From NCBI RefSeq assembly GCF_003625475.1, contig NZ_RAIQ01000013.1, forward strand, positions 1 through 34,828: DNA of 34,828 nucleotides. The letters are read 5' to 3'. Below are positions 7,556-16,375 of this stretch, piece after piece; within the stretch, counting starts at the first letter, position 1; each line of letters begins with the position of its first letter. The notes beneath the pieces were generated by a model. The model saw only the letters and a program-made list of their open reading frames with translations, did no database searches and had not been told where the DNA came from. Position numbers and translations under genes: made by a program. The DNA is from Butyrivibrio sp. X503 (GTDB lineage Bacteria; Bacillota; Clostridia; Lachnospirales; Lachnospiraceae).

Positions 7556-8282
7556 TCTAAAACCCGGTGAAAGACTGGATGAGCTCCAGAGGAACAACTA
7601 TAGGATAATACAAGATCCGGAGAGATTTTGCTTCGGCATGGATGCAGTTCTTTTGTCCGGATTTGCGACGGCACAGGAAGGAGCCAGAGTACTTGACCTT
7701 GGCACCGGAACCGGAATAATCCCGATACTGATGGCGGCTAAGACTAAGGCAAAAGAGCTGATAGGACTTGAGATACAGCCCGAGAGCGCGGACATGGCCG
7801 ATCGCAGTGTAATCCTAAATGACCTCCAAGAGCGCGTGAAAATAGTTCAAGGTGATATTAAGGAGGCAGAGCATCTATTTGAGGCTGCCTCCTTTGATGT
7901 TGTTACGAGTAATCCTCCGTACATGATAGGCGGGCACGGACTTAAAAATCCCGACGCGCCCAAGGCGATCGCAAGGCATGAAGTACTTTGTGACCTCGAG
8001 GATGTGATAAAGGCAGCAGCAAAGTGCCTTAAACCCGGAGGAAAGTTCTACATGGTGCACAGACCCTTCAGACTCGCCGAGATCATGGTAATGATGCATG
8101 ATTACAAGCTTGAGCCAAAGAGGATGAAGCTTGTGTATCCATATGTGGACAAAGAGCCCAACATGGTCCTCATAGAAGGAGCCAGAGGTGGAAGATCAAG
8201 ACTTACGGTAGAAAAGCCGCTCATCATTTATGATGCGCCCGGCAAATACACACAGGAAATTTACGACATATACGGGTATTAA
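7542..8282 (+). CDS. yabB: tRNA1(Val) adenine-37 N6-methyltransferase-like protein (YabB/TrmN6)
   Basis: A 246-residue SAM-dependent methyltransferase. The SAM loop is VLDLGTGTGIIPILMAAK, and the catalytic NPPY motif of N6-adenine methyltransferases lies in TSNPPYMIGG. The family (E. coli TrmN6/YfiC, Bacillus YabB) methylates tRNA-Val. The frame is open from TTG 7506, but family proteins begin just before the ERLD segment (here ERLDELQRNNYRIIQ), and AGGAAGG at 7524-7530 points to TTG 7542 as the start; no ATG is available. It overlaps ricT by 14 bases. yazA, which lies between yabB and rsmI in Bacillus, is absent. Confidence 0.88.
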   Translation: MGTIDLKPGERLDELQRNNYRIIQDPERFCFGMDAVLLSGFATAQEGARVLDLGTGTGIIPILMAAKTKAKELIGLEIQPESADMADRSVILNDLQERVKIVQGDIKEAEHLFEAASFDVVTSNPPYMIGGHGLKNPDAPKAIARHEVLCDLEDVIKAAAKCLKPGGKFYMVHRPFRLAEIMVMMHDYKLEPKRMKLVYPYVDKEPNMVLIEGARGGRSRLTVEKPLIIYDAPGKYTQEIYDIYGY

Positions 8283-8284
8283 TT

Positions 8285-9136
8285 ATGCAGGGAATGTTAT
8301 ATCTATGCGCGACACCCATAGGAAATCTCGATGATATGACCTTTAGGGTGCTTGAGACATTAAAAAACGTTGACCTGATAGCTGCGGAGGATACCAGAAA
8401 CAGCATTAAACTCCTAAATCATTTCGATATTCACACAGAGATGACCAGTTATCACGAGTACAACAAATATGATAAAGCTCTTTTCCTTATAGAAAAGATG
8501 CAGCAAGGACAGAACGTTGCTCTTATTACGGATGCGGGAACGCCCGCCATATCCGATCCCGGAGAGGTGCTTGTAAGAGAGTGCCAAAAGGCAGGGATCA
8601 AAGTGACATCGCTCCCCGGACCGGCGGCTTGTATCACGGCGCTTACGCTCTCCGGACTTTCGACAAGAAGGTTTTGTTTTGAGGGATTTTTACCGGCTCT
8701 TGATGATAAGAAAGCAAGGAAAAGAATCCTCGAAGACCTCAAGGATGAGAGCAGAACGATCATATTGTATGAGGCTCCGCATCATTTAAAGGCGGCTCTT
8801 GATGACCTATACGAGACTTTGGGAGATCGGAAGATCACTCTTTGCAGGGAACTTACCAAGAAGTTTGAAGATATAACACCGACTACTCTGGAAGGAGCAA
8901 TCTCTTTTTACAAGGAAAATGACCCGAGAGGGGAGTACGTACTTGTCGTTGAGGGAAAGAGCCTTGAAGAGCAGGACGAGGAAAAGAGACAATCCTGGCA
9001 GGAAATGAGCATCGAAGAGCACATGAAATTCTATGAGGATGCGGGTGTTTCGCATAAAGATGCAATGAAAAAAGTTGCGGCGGACAGAGGTGTCGGAAAA
9101 CGTGAAATTTATCAGGCTTTACTTGATGAAAAGTAA
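8285..9136 (+). CDS. rsmI: 16S rRNA (cytidine1402-2'-O)-methyltransferase
   Basis: A 283-residue tetrapyrrole-methylase-fold enzyme that 2'-O-methylates C1402 of 16S rRNA. Family landmarks are YLCATPIGNLDDMTFR at the N-terminus, AAEDTRNSIKLL, the SAM-site TDAGTPAISDPG, and LPGPAACITAL. The C-terminal 60 residues form the helical extension usual for RsmI. It starts two bases after the yabB stop; ATG 8285 lacks a good ribosome site and depends on coupling. An ATG at 8294 is also possible. It ends the housekeeping operon. Confidence 0.93.
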   Translation: MQGMLYLCATPIGNLDDMTFRVLETLKNVDLIAAEDTRNSIKLLNHFDIHTEMTSYHEYNKYDKALFLIEKMQQGQNVALITDAGTPAISDPGEVLVRECQKAGIKVTSLPGPAACITALTLSGLSTRRFCFEGFLPALDDKKARKRILEDLKDESRTIILYEAPHHLKAALDDLYETLGDRKITLCRELTKKFEDITPTTLEGAISFYKENDPRGEYVLVVEGKSLEEQDEEKRQSWQEMSIEEHMKFYEDAGVSHKDAMKKVAADRGVGKREIYQALLDEK

Positions 9137-9147
9137 CGAGTATGCGC

Positions 9148-9176
9148 TTGATAAAAATTTGACTTTGTAGTATAAA
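9148..9176 (+). promoter_or_regulatory. predicted sigma-A promoter of pckA
   Basis: TTGATA (9148-9153), a 17-base spacer and TATAAA (9171-9176) form a near-consensus vegetative promoter starting 12 bases after the rsmI stop. The predicted transcript starts near 9183, giving a leader of about 63 bases before pckA. Confidence 0.72.
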
Positions 9177-9194
9177 TGAAGTAACGGTCGCAAA

Positions 9195-9215
9195 TTTTGG
9201 TTTTTTATACCAAAG
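9195..9215 (+). other. small hairpin in the pckA leader
   Basis: TTTTGGT and ACCAAAG can form a 7-bp stem (one T-G pair) with a T-rich 7-base loop, about 12 bases into the predicted pckA leader. The stem is weak and lacks a following T-run, so it is not a terminator; it may protect the 5' end of the mRNA or be incidental. Confidence 0.35.
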
Positions 9216-9245
9216 ATAATATTATAAAGAAAAGAGGTCAATCAG

Positions 9246-10859
9246 ATGGCAGAAATCAATTTAAGTCAGTATGGCATCACAGGAACTACTGAGATAGTTC
9301 ATAACCCTTCATATGAGATGTTATATGAAGAGGAGAAGAAGCCTGAGCTTACAGGTTATGAGAAAGGTCAGGACACAGAGCTTGGTGCTGTCAACGTTAT
9401 GACAGGTATCTACACAGGACGTTCTCCTAAAGACAAGTACATCGTTATGGACCAGAATTCTAAGGACACTGTTTGGTGGACATCAGAAGAGTATCCTAAC
9501 GACAACCACCCTATGACAGAAGAGACATGGGCTAAGGTTAAGGAGATCGCTAAGAACGAGCTTTGCAACAAGAGACTTTTCGTTGTTGACGCTTTCTGCG
9601 GCGCTAACAAGGATTCTCGTATGGCAGTTCGTTTCATCGTAGAGGTTGCTTGGCAGGCTCACTTCATTAAGAACATGTTCATTCAGCCTACAGACGCAGA
9701 GCTTGCAGACTTCAAGCCTGACTTCGTAGTTTACAACGCTTCACTTGCTAAGGTTGACGATTACAAGGCACTTGGCCTTAACTCTGAGACATGCGTAGCA
9801 TTCAACATCACAAGCCGTGAGCAGGTTATCATCAACACATGGTACGGCGGAGAGATGAAGAAGGGTATGTTCTCAATGATGAACTACTATCTTCCTCTTA
9901 AGGGCATGGCTTCTATGCACTGCTCAGCTAACACAGATATGGAAGGTAAGAACACAGCTATCTTCTTCGGTCTTTCAGGAACAGGTAAGACAACACTTTC
10001 AACAGATCCTAAGAGACTCCTCATCGGTGATGACGAGCACGGTTGGGACGACAACGGCGTATTCAACTTCGAAGGTGGTTGCTATGCTAAGGTTATCGGA
10101 CTTGATAAGGAGTCTGAGCCTGATATCTACAACGCTATCAAGAGAGACGCTCTTCTTGAGAACGTAACTGTAGCAGCAGACGGTAAGATCGATTTCGAGG
10201 ATAAGAGCGTTACAGAGAACACTCGTGTATCTTATCCTATCAACCACATTGATAACATCGTACAGAAGGTTAACAAGATTTCTGCAGGTCCTGATGCGAA
10301 GAACGTTATCTTCCTTTCAGCTGACGCTTTCGGAGTACTTCCTCCTGTATCAATCCTTACACCTGAGCAGACTCAGTACTACTTCCTTTCAGGTTTCACA
10401 GCTAAGCTTGCCGGAACAGAGAGAGGAATCACAGAGCCTACACCTACATTCTCAGCTTGCTTCGGACAGGCATTCCTTGAGCTTCATCCTACAAAGTACG
10501 CTCAGGAGCTCGTTAAGAAGATGCAGAAGAGCGGAGCTAAGGCTTACCTCGTAAACACAGGATGGAACGGAACAGGTAAGAGAATCTCCATCAAGGATAC
10601 TCGTGGAATCATCGATGCTATCCTTAACGGTGATGTTAATAAGGCTGAGACTAAGAAGATCCCGATCTTCGATTTCGAAGTTCCTACATCACTTCCCGGA
10701 GTTGATCCTGCAATCCTTGATCCCAGAGATACATACGCTGATGCTTCTGAGTGGGAAGCTAAGGCTAAGGATCTTGCACAGAGATTCAACAAGAACTTCA
10801 AGAAGTACGAAGGAAACGCAGACGGCAAGGCACTTGTTGCTGCAGGCCCTCAGCTTTAA
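9246..10859 (+). CDS. pckA: phosphoenolpyruvate carboxykinase (ATP)
   Basis: A 537-residue ATP-dependent PEPCK, interconverting oxaloacetate + ATP and PEP + CO2 + ADP; in rumen and gut anaerobes it often runs toward carboxylation. [12 protein letters not shown] forms the oxaloacetate-site start, the kinase P-loop GLSGTGKTT is at residues 242-250, GDDEHGW is the second metal site, and [11 protein letters not shown] the conserved C-terminal part. Its own promoter, ribosome site (AAGAGGT) and terminator make it monocistronic. Codon use differs from its neighbours: CCT, ACA, GCT and CTT dominate where nearby genes use more CCC, CCG and GCG, as expected of a very highly expressed gene. Confidence 0.98.
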   Translation: MAEINLSQYGITGTTEIVHNPSYEMLYEEEKKPELTGYEKGQDTELGAVNVMTGIYTGRSPKDKYIVMDQNSKDTVWWTSEEYPNDNHPMTEETWAKVKEIAKNELCNKRLFVVDAFCGANKDSRMAVRFIVEVAWQAHFIKNMFIQPTDAELADFKPDFVVYNASLAKVDDYKALGLNSETCVAFNITSREQVIINTWYGGEMKKGMFSMMNYYLPLKGMASMHCSANTDMEGKNTAIFFGLSGTGKTTLSTDPKRLLIGDDEHGWDDNGVFNFEGGCYAKVIGLDKESEPDIYNAIKRDALLENVTVAADGKIDFEDKSVTENTRVSYPINHIDNIVQKVNKISAGPDAKNVIFLSADAFGVLPPVSILTPEQTQYYFLSGFTAKLAGTERGITEPTPTFSACFGQAFLELHPTKYAQELVKKMQKSGAKAYLVNTGWNGTGKRISIKDTRGIIDAILNGDVNKAETKKIPIFDFEVPTSLPGVDPAILDPRDTYADASEWEAKAKDLAQRFNKNFKKYEGNADGKALVAAGPQL

Positions 10860-10886
10860 TCTGAAGTTTAAATATCGAATTACCAA

Positions 10887-10925
10887 GGCGCTGCCGAGAT
10901 TGTTTTCTCGACAGCGTCTTTTTTT
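10887..10925 (+). terminator. intrinsic terminator of pckA
   Basis: A stem of about 13 bp (GGCGCTG-C-CGAGA with TCTCG-A-CAGCGTC; one C-A mismatch and one G-T pair) with a short T-rich loop is followed directly by seven or more T residues. It lies 27 bases after the pckA stop. Confidence 0.93.
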
Positions 10926-10984
10926 GCGTAAAGAACTTGCCGAGGTACTTTCGAATTTAGTACATATCCCACACGTACAGAACT

Positions 10985-10993
10985 TGCTATAAT
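10985..10993 (+). promoter_or_regulatory. extended -10 promoter element upstream of the ROK kinase
   Basis: TGCTATAAT is a perfect extended -10 element; no recognisable -35 is present 16-18 bases upstream. Transcription would begin near 11000, leaving a short leader that contains the ribosome site AAAAGGGG. The same nine bases recur just before the sensor kinase gene at 11919-11927. Confidence 0.65.
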
Positions 10994-11015
10994 ATAAGGA
11001 AAAAGGGGTAAGCAT

Positions 11016-11903
11016 ATGTTATACGGAGGAATAGAAGCGGGCGGAACCAAGATGATCTGCGTTGTCGGAAACGAGAACGGCGAGATCCTTGAAAGGGTTA
11101 CGATACCGACAAAAAGTCCTGAAGAAACAATTCCCGCAATGATAGATTTCTTTAAGGGAAAAGACATTGCATCGCTCGGAATAGCCTGCTTTGGGCCTAT
11201 AGATCTAAATAAAGAATCCAAAACCTACGGCTTTATCACTTCCACTCCAAAGCTCGAGTGGAGAAATTATGATATTGTCGGAGGTTTCGAAAAAGAGCTC
11301 AATATTCCCATAGGCTTTGATACCGATGTAAACGGTTCGCTCCTTGGCGAGATAACCTGGGGATGCGCGCGTGATAAGAAAAACGCACTTTATATCACCA
11401 TCGGAACAGGCATAGGCGGCGGAGTAATGACAAACGGGCAGCTCCTTCACGGAATGCTGCACCCTGAGCTTGGACATATTAAGCTGCAGCCTGCAGAAGG
11501 TGATGCTTATAAAGGAAAATGTCCGTATCATGGAACCTGTTTTGAGGGAATGGCATCCGGCCCTGCGATAGAAGACAGGTGGGGCAAGAAGGCTTTTGAC
11601 CTAGCAGAAAACGACGAAGTCTGGGAGCTTGAAAGCTATTATATAGCACAGGCAATCTGCGATTTCATAGTTACCCTAAGCCCCGAGATCATCATACTTG
11701 GGGGTGGCGTTATGAATCAGGAACAGCTCTTTCCACTTATAAGAAAAAAGACACTTGGGCAGCTCTCGGACTACATAAATACCAAAGAACTTCAGGATAT
11801 TGATAATTATATAGTTCCCGCTTCACTTGGCGGAGATCAGGGAATTATGGGAGCCGTAAAGCTCGCAATAGAAGCAGCAAAAGAGGCAGGGATAGACATA
11901 TAA
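11016..11903 (+). CDS. ROK family sugar kinase (fructokinase/glucokinase type)
   Basis: A 295-residue ROK kinase. GGIEAGGTKMIC is the ATP-binding start, TIGTGIGGGVM the second phosphate loop, and the zinc-binding set HPELGHI...CPYHGTCFEGMASG (one His and three Cys/His) is complete. The single-glycine-rich N-terminus and the GDQGIMGA ending resemble ScrK/YdhR-type fructokinases more than glucokinases, but the sugar cannot be fixed from sequence. The ribosome site AAAAGGGG precedes ATG 11016. It lies before a YesM/YesN pair and a sugar-binding lipoprotein, in line with a role in carbohydrate use. Confidence 0.9.
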   Translation: MLYGGIEAGGTKMICVVGNENGEILERVTIPTKSPEETIPAMIDFFKGKDIASLGIACFGPIDLNKESKTYGFITSTPKLEWRNYDIVGGFEKELNIPIGFDTDVNGSLLGEITWGCARDKKNALYITIGTGIGGGVMTNGQLLHGMLHPELGHIKLQPAEGDAYKGKCPYHGTCFEGMASGPAIEDRWGKKAFDLAENDEVWELESYYIAQAICDFIVTLSPEIIILGGGVMNQEQLFPLIRKKTLGQLSDYINTKELQDIDNYIVPASLGGDQGIMGAVKLAIEAAKEAGIDI

Positions 11904-11918
11904 AGCACCGCTCAAACG

Positions 11919-11927
11919 TGCTATAAT
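11919..11927 (+). promoter_or_regulatory. extended -10 element directly before the sensor kinase start codon
   Basis: TGCTATAAT ends six bases before the ATG at 11934, so transcription would begin at or within a base or two of the start codon. No -35 element and no Shine-Dalgarno sequence are present, which would make this transcript leaderless. The kinase may also be read through from the ROK gene 30 bases upstream. Confidence 0.5.
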
Positions 11928-11933
11928 GCTTAT

Positions 11934-13676
11934 ATGCGCACGAAAAAACATACACTTAGAAATAAGATAATAATATGGGCACTTGGTTTTGCACTGATAC
12001 TCGCGCTTTTAGTAGCTGCGGCTAGTTTCAGCCTTTCTTTTCGCTACCTTAAAAAGAATCAGCAGCAGGCTGCCCTTACCAATATACAGCTCCTTGGAAA
12101 TGAGATTGACGACGAGATTCGCGCTGCCATGACATTTGCCAACTGGGTCTGCCTCGACAGCACCCTCGGGGGCTATCTTCTTAATGTAGAGAATTATTAT
12201 GCCACGAACGAACAGGCCGGAAGAAAACTCTCTGTCACGACATGGGATCACCTCAATAACGAATACAATATTGTGGGAGTAAGAGATATAGTAAACAGGA
12301 TTATTGTATCTACTCCCAGCGGAGATCAGTATCTTCAGTCGTTGTCAGGCGGAGATACTCAGAGTGTTGCCGATACCGCACACAAGATAATGGAATCGGA
12401 ATACTTTTCCGATCTGATAAGTACTCGTGGTTATACCTGGATCGGACCGATAATCAATCCTCTTATGAACAGCGGAAATGACGAGGTCATACCTGTATTT
12501 AAGACTGTTCAGAGCCCCTCTTCATACGAGACAATCGGCTGGATCTACATGGACATTCCCGAAAGCCGGATAACTTCTAAACTAAAGAGCTTTAATCTTG
12601 AGGATGATGAAGCTCTTTTTATCACCTTCAGCGGTGGAAACACCTTTAAATTTGACGGGGAGAACCTGATTCGTGCCGATAAACAAGGCGAAGTTATCTC
12701 GTATGTTATGCCATCCTGCGATTGGGAGATATCGTATCTGCCTTCTGAGAAAGCGCTCCGAAACAGAATGAAATACTATGGGCTTGTTATCTTCATGATC
12801 GTACAGATCATTGTCCTTGCCGGAGCACTGCTGACATTTCTTCTTCACAGAACGATAACGAAGCCTGTTTTGCAGATTGTAGACAGACTCGATCTAATAG
12901 GCGCAGGAGACTTTTCAAGAGATGAAAAGATAGAGTGGGACAATGAGCTTGGTGATATCGGAAAGGGAATAAATAACCTTGCCGAGAACGTATCCGCACT
13001 CATGGAAAAAAGACTTCTCGACGAGAAAGCCAAACAGGATCTGGAATACAGAGTACTTCAATCCCAGATAAATCCGCACTTTCTTTATAATACACTGAAC
13101 ACCATCAAATGGATGGCGACAATTCAAGGCTCCGACGGAATCGCGGACATGTCGACCGCGCTTTCGAGACTTATGAAGAACATTGCAAAAGGCACGGAGA
13201 ACCTCATCACACTAAGAGATGAATTTGCGCTCGTCGATGACTATTTTACCATCATGAAATACAGGTACGGCGGAACGATATCGCTGGATTACATCACGGA
13301 TGACGAGAGCCTCCTTGATAAAAAGATAAACAGATTTTCGCTTCAGCCTATCGTGGAGAACGCGATATTCCACGGAATCGAACCAAAGGGAAACTCTGGA
13401 AAGATTGTCATTCATACATTAAAAAAAGGCGACAAGCTTCTGATCGAAGTAACCGATAATGGTGTAGGAATGAGTGATGAAGCGATTGAAAGCGTACTTA
13501 ACGGAGAGAGCAAAACATCCACCGAATTCTTTAAACAGGTGGGAACCTACAACGTTAACCAAAGGATCAAATACACCTTCGGTGAAGAGTACGGAATAGA
13601 GATAACCAGTAAGCTCGGGGAATACACGACAATGAGATTTGTTCTTCCCCTGGACTACGAAGAAGATAAAAAGTAA
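11934..13676 (+). CDS. YesM-type membrane sensor histidine kinase
   Basis: A 580-residue kinase of the LytS/YesM class. Membrane segments lie at about residues 12-36 and 280-305 and enclose an extracellular sensor domain of about 240 residues. A HAMP linker follows, then the His_kinase block QSQINPHFLYNTLN with phospho-acceptor H382, the ATPase N box with N476 (ENAIFHGIEPK) and the G1 box from D508 (DNGVGM). In relatives such kinases sense extracellular sugars or polysaccharide breakdown products. The start has no ribosome site. It is followed 26 bases later by its cognate AraC-type regulator. Confidence 0.93.
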   Translation: MRTKKHTLRNKIIIWALGFALILALLVAAASFSLSFRYLKKNQQQAALTNIQLLGNEIDDEIRAAMTFANWVCLDSTLGGYLLNVENYYATNEQAGRKLSVTTWDHLNNEYNIVGVRDIVNRIIVSTPSGDQYLQSLSGGDTQSVADTAHKIMESEYFSDLISTRGYTWIGPIINPLMNSGNDEVIPVFKTVQSPSSYETIGWIYMDIPESRITSKLKSFNLEDDEALFITFSGGNTFKFDGENLIRADKQGEVISYVMPSCDWEISYLPSEKALRNRMKYYGLVIFMIVQIIVLAGALLTFLLHRTITKPVLQIVDRLDLIGAGDFSRDEKIEWDNELGDIGKGINNLAENVSALMEKRLLDEKAKQDLEYRVLQSQINPHFLYNTLNTIKWMATIQGSDGIADMSTALSRLMKNIAKGTENLITLRDEFALVDDYFTIMKYRYGGTISLDYITDDESLLDKKINRFSLQPIVENAIFHGIEPKGNSGKIVIHTLKKGDKLLIEVTDNGVGMSDEAIESVLNGESKTSTEFFKQVGTYNVNQRIKYTFGEEYGIEITSKLGEYTTMRFVLPLDYEEDKK

Positions 13677-13702
13677 CCATCGTTTCGAAGGAGACTCGAT
13701 AA

Positions 13703-14998
13703 ATGTACAGATTACTGATAGTGGACGATGAGCCACTTGTACAGATAGGATTAAAAACAATGCTTTCCAAAGAGCATTCGGACGACATCGAAGTGATCGC
13801 GACGGCGGCCAACGGCAAGGAAGCATGGGAAATAATAGAAAAAGAAAAGCCCGATATTGTCATAGCGGACATAAGAATGCCCGTCATGACAGGACTTGAG
13901 CTGCTTCAGAAATCCAATGAGAAATTCGGCAACGTGCCCGCCTTTATCATTCTCTCGGCGTACGAAGAATTCGATATGGCAAGAGAGGCGCTCTCCTGGG
14001 ATGCGGTGGACTATCTCGTTAAGATCGAGCTTACACCAAAGACGCTCGGAGTGGCACTTTCCAAGGCGATAAAGAGAATAGAAAATTCGAATCCCGCGCC
14101 TCAGAGATTGGAAATGAGCGCAGGAACAGGATCTTCGCTTGATGACCTCAGACAGAAATTCCTTCTAAGGCTCATTTTTAACAGCTCGCATCTTAGTGAT
14201 GAAGACATGAAAAAAGAAGCAACCGAGCTCGGAGTCGATCTCGAAAAAAAGAAATTTACCGTAGTGTACGGAGAGATTGCAGTGGAGAGCCCGAATGCGG
14301 AAGTCGTGCCCGAGACACTGGATATTTACACATCAAGCCTTAGCATGGCAAAAGAAATATTATCCAAGCATCACAACTTAAGCCGCGTTGTATCGGTCGA
14401 TCTAAGGCACTTTGTAGTTGTCTTCTTTTTCCCTGAAGATACGGATACATTGATCGCCATGGATGAGATCACGGATGCGCTTGATAACGCAAGAACAATG
14501 ATCACGGGCTATTTTAAGAGTACGATTACTTTCGGCGTCGGCTCTGCTGTCACAAAGACTAAGGATATCGCGGTCTCCTGTGACGAAGCGCTGACAGCGC
14601 TTGCTTCTTCCGATGAAGAAAATCCGATCAGCCGCTTTGATCAGATAGTCGGAAACAACCGAAGATCCGGTAAGGACAAGCTCATACAGACGATTCAGGA
14701 ATACATAGACGACAACCTAAGCGGAAAGGTTCAGCTCAATGAAGTTGCGGAAGCGTTCGGACTTTCGCCCGCGTACCTCTCTGTCCTGTTTAAAAAGACG
14801 ATGGAGACCGGTTTTTCCGAATATGTATATACCAAGAAGATTGAGAAAGCCAAAGAGATGCTTCTTTCGGGGGACATGAAGATCTATGAGGTTGCCGATG
14901 CTCTTGGCTTTGAATCGGCATATTATTTTTCAAAAGTATTTAAGAAAGTAGACGGACACAGTCCGCGCGATTATATCAGAAGCAAGATCGATATTTAA
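13703..14998 (+). CDS. YesN-type response regulator with AraC DNA-binding domain
   Basis: A 431-residue regulator. The receiver domain (residues 1-120) has the acidic pocket D8-D9, phospho-acceptor D56 in ADIRMP, and the conserved lysine in YLVKIEL. A middle region of about 200 residues is typical of YesN proteins. The C-terminal AraC/XylS domain (about 325-431) has two helix-turn-helix units (LNEVAEAFGLSPAYLS and IYEVADALGFESAYYFS). AAGGAG precedes ATG 13703. It should be phosphorylated by the adjacent kinase and activate nearby sugar-uptake or degradation genes; the lipoprotein gene downstream is the obvious target. Confidence 0.95.
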   Translation: MYRLLIVDDEPLVQIGLKTMLSKEHSDDIEVIATAANGKEAWEIIEKEKPDIVIADIRMPVMTGLELLQKSNEKFGNVPAFIILSAYEEFDMAREALSWDAVDYLVKIELTPKTLGVALSKAIKRIENSNPAPQRLEMSAGTGSSLDDLRQKFLLRLIFNSSHLSDEDMKKEATELGVDLEKKKFTVVYGEIAVESPNAEVVPETLDIYTSSLSMAKEILSKHHNLSRVVSVDLRHFVVVFFFPEDTDTLIAMDEITDALDNARTMITGYFKSTITFGVGSAVTKTKDIAVSCDEALTALASSDEENPISRFDQIVGNNRRSGKDKLIQTIQEYIDDNLSGKVQLNEVAEAFGLSPAYLSVLFKKTMETGFSEYVYTKKIEKAKEMLLSGDMKIYEVADALGFESAYYFSKVFKKVDGHSPRDYIRSKIDI

Positions 14999-15040
14999 AC
15001 AAGCAATTATGGGGAACTTATAGAGGGTGGAGGCAAAAAC

Positions 15041-16375
15041 ATGAGAAACAAAAGCTTAGGGTTATTGCTTACGGTTTCACTGATAATTCTTGAGATAACG
15101 GGATGCGCCGGCAAGGCAGATACTTCCGAAAGCGCAGCGCAGCATAACTCTTCATCGGAACAGACAAACGAAGCTTCCGACAAGGGTAACCTTACGCTTA
15201 AATGGGCGCTCTGGGATGCGTCAAATTCGGAATATTACAAGGCTTTGGCAGATGCATATACCAAGAAAAATCCCAAAATAAAAATTGAAATGGTCGATCT
15301 TGGATCGGCGGATTACAGCACGGCTCTCGGAACACAGCTCGCAAACAGTGACGCGGTCTATGACGTTGTTACGGTAAAAGACGTTCCGGGCTATGTGACA
15401 CTTGTAAATAAAGGCGTTCTCGAACCACTCGAAGAATATATAAAAGCCGACGGCGTCGATCTTACGTGCTACAGCGGAGTGACGGACCAGCTTAAGATGA
15501 ACGACAGGCTCTATGAGATGCCCTTCCGTTCTGATATATGGGTGATCTATTATAATAAGGATATTTTTGACAAGGCAGGTGTCCCCTATCCCACCAACGA
15601 TATGACTTGGGACGATTACGACAAGCTGTGCAGAAAAGTTACGGGGACATTTGATGGGAAAAAGGTATACGGCGCCCACTATCACACCTGGAGATCCACG
15701 GTGCAGCTTAACGGGATACTGGACGGAAAGAGCACTATAGTAGACGGAAATTACGAGTTTACCAAGCCATATTACGAGATGGTCCTTTCACAGCAAAAAG
15801 ACAAAGTGTGTATGGACTACGCCACACTCAAAACGCGCGGTCTCCATTATTCCGCCGCGTTTGCGCAGGGCGACGTTGCGACCATGAATATGGGTTCATG
15901 GTTTATTGCTACACTTATTAATAAGATAAAAGAGGGAGAGTATACGGATTGTGCCAACTGGGGAATAGTTAAGTATCCTCATGCTAAAGGCGTAGAGCCC
16001 GGCTCGACTCTTTCTACCATAACCGCACTTGCGATTCCAAAGGCAGCAGCCAATAAAGATGCAGCCTGGGATTTCGTTAAATTTGTAAGCGGGGAAGAAG
16101 GTGCCAAGATAATGGCCCGAACAGGAAACATCCCCGCAATGACCAACGAAACAATCGTTGAACTCATAGCGGGGATGGATGGTTTTCCAAGTGATGAAGC
16201 TTCCAAAGAAGCTCTTTTTACAAGTCATACATATCTCGAAATGCCTGCAATCGACAAATCCTCCGAGATTGAAGCGGTTCTGAACAAACAGCACGACCGC
16301 ATCATGAATGAAGAAGTCGATATTGATACCGCGATCAAAGCAATGAACGAAGGCGTGCAGGCTATAATCGATTAG
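15041..16375 (+). CDS. extracellular sugar-binding lipoprotein (ABC family 1)
   Basis: A 444-residue solute-binding protein with a lipoprotein signal: basic start, hydrophobic core and lipobox I19-T-G-C22, followed by a Ser/Glu-rich linker. The mature part starts with [15 protein letters not shown] and contains [38 protein letters not shown] and [11 protein letters not shown], as in carbohydrate-binding family 1 proteins. The ribosome site GGTGGAGG precedes ATG 15041. No permease or ATPase genes follow: the next gene is pyrG on the other strand, and the two stop codons overlap. The protein may serve a distant transporter or act as a ligand-presenting partner of the YesM kinase. Confidence 0.92.
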   Translation: MRNKSLGLLLTVSLIILEITGCAGKADTSESAAQHNSSSEQTNEASDKGNLTLKWALWDASNSEYYKALADAYTKKNPKIKIEMVDLGSADYSTALGTQLANSDAVYDVVTVKDVPGYVTLVNKGVLEPLEEYIKADGVDLTCYSGVTDQLKMNDRLYEMPFRSDIWVIYYNKDIFDKAGVPYPTNDMTWDDYDKLCRKVTGTFDGKKVYGAHYHTWRSTVQLNGILDGKSTIVDGNYEFTKPYYEMVLSQQKDKVCMDYATLKTRGLHYSAAFAQGDVATMNMGSWFIATLINKIKEGEYTDCANWGIVKYPHAKGVEPGSTLSTITALAIPKAAANKDAAWDFVKFVSGEEGAKIMARTGNIPAMTNETIVELIAGMDGFPSDEASKEALFTSHTYLEMPAIDKSSEIEAVLNKQHDRIMNEEVDIDTAIKAMNEGVQAIID

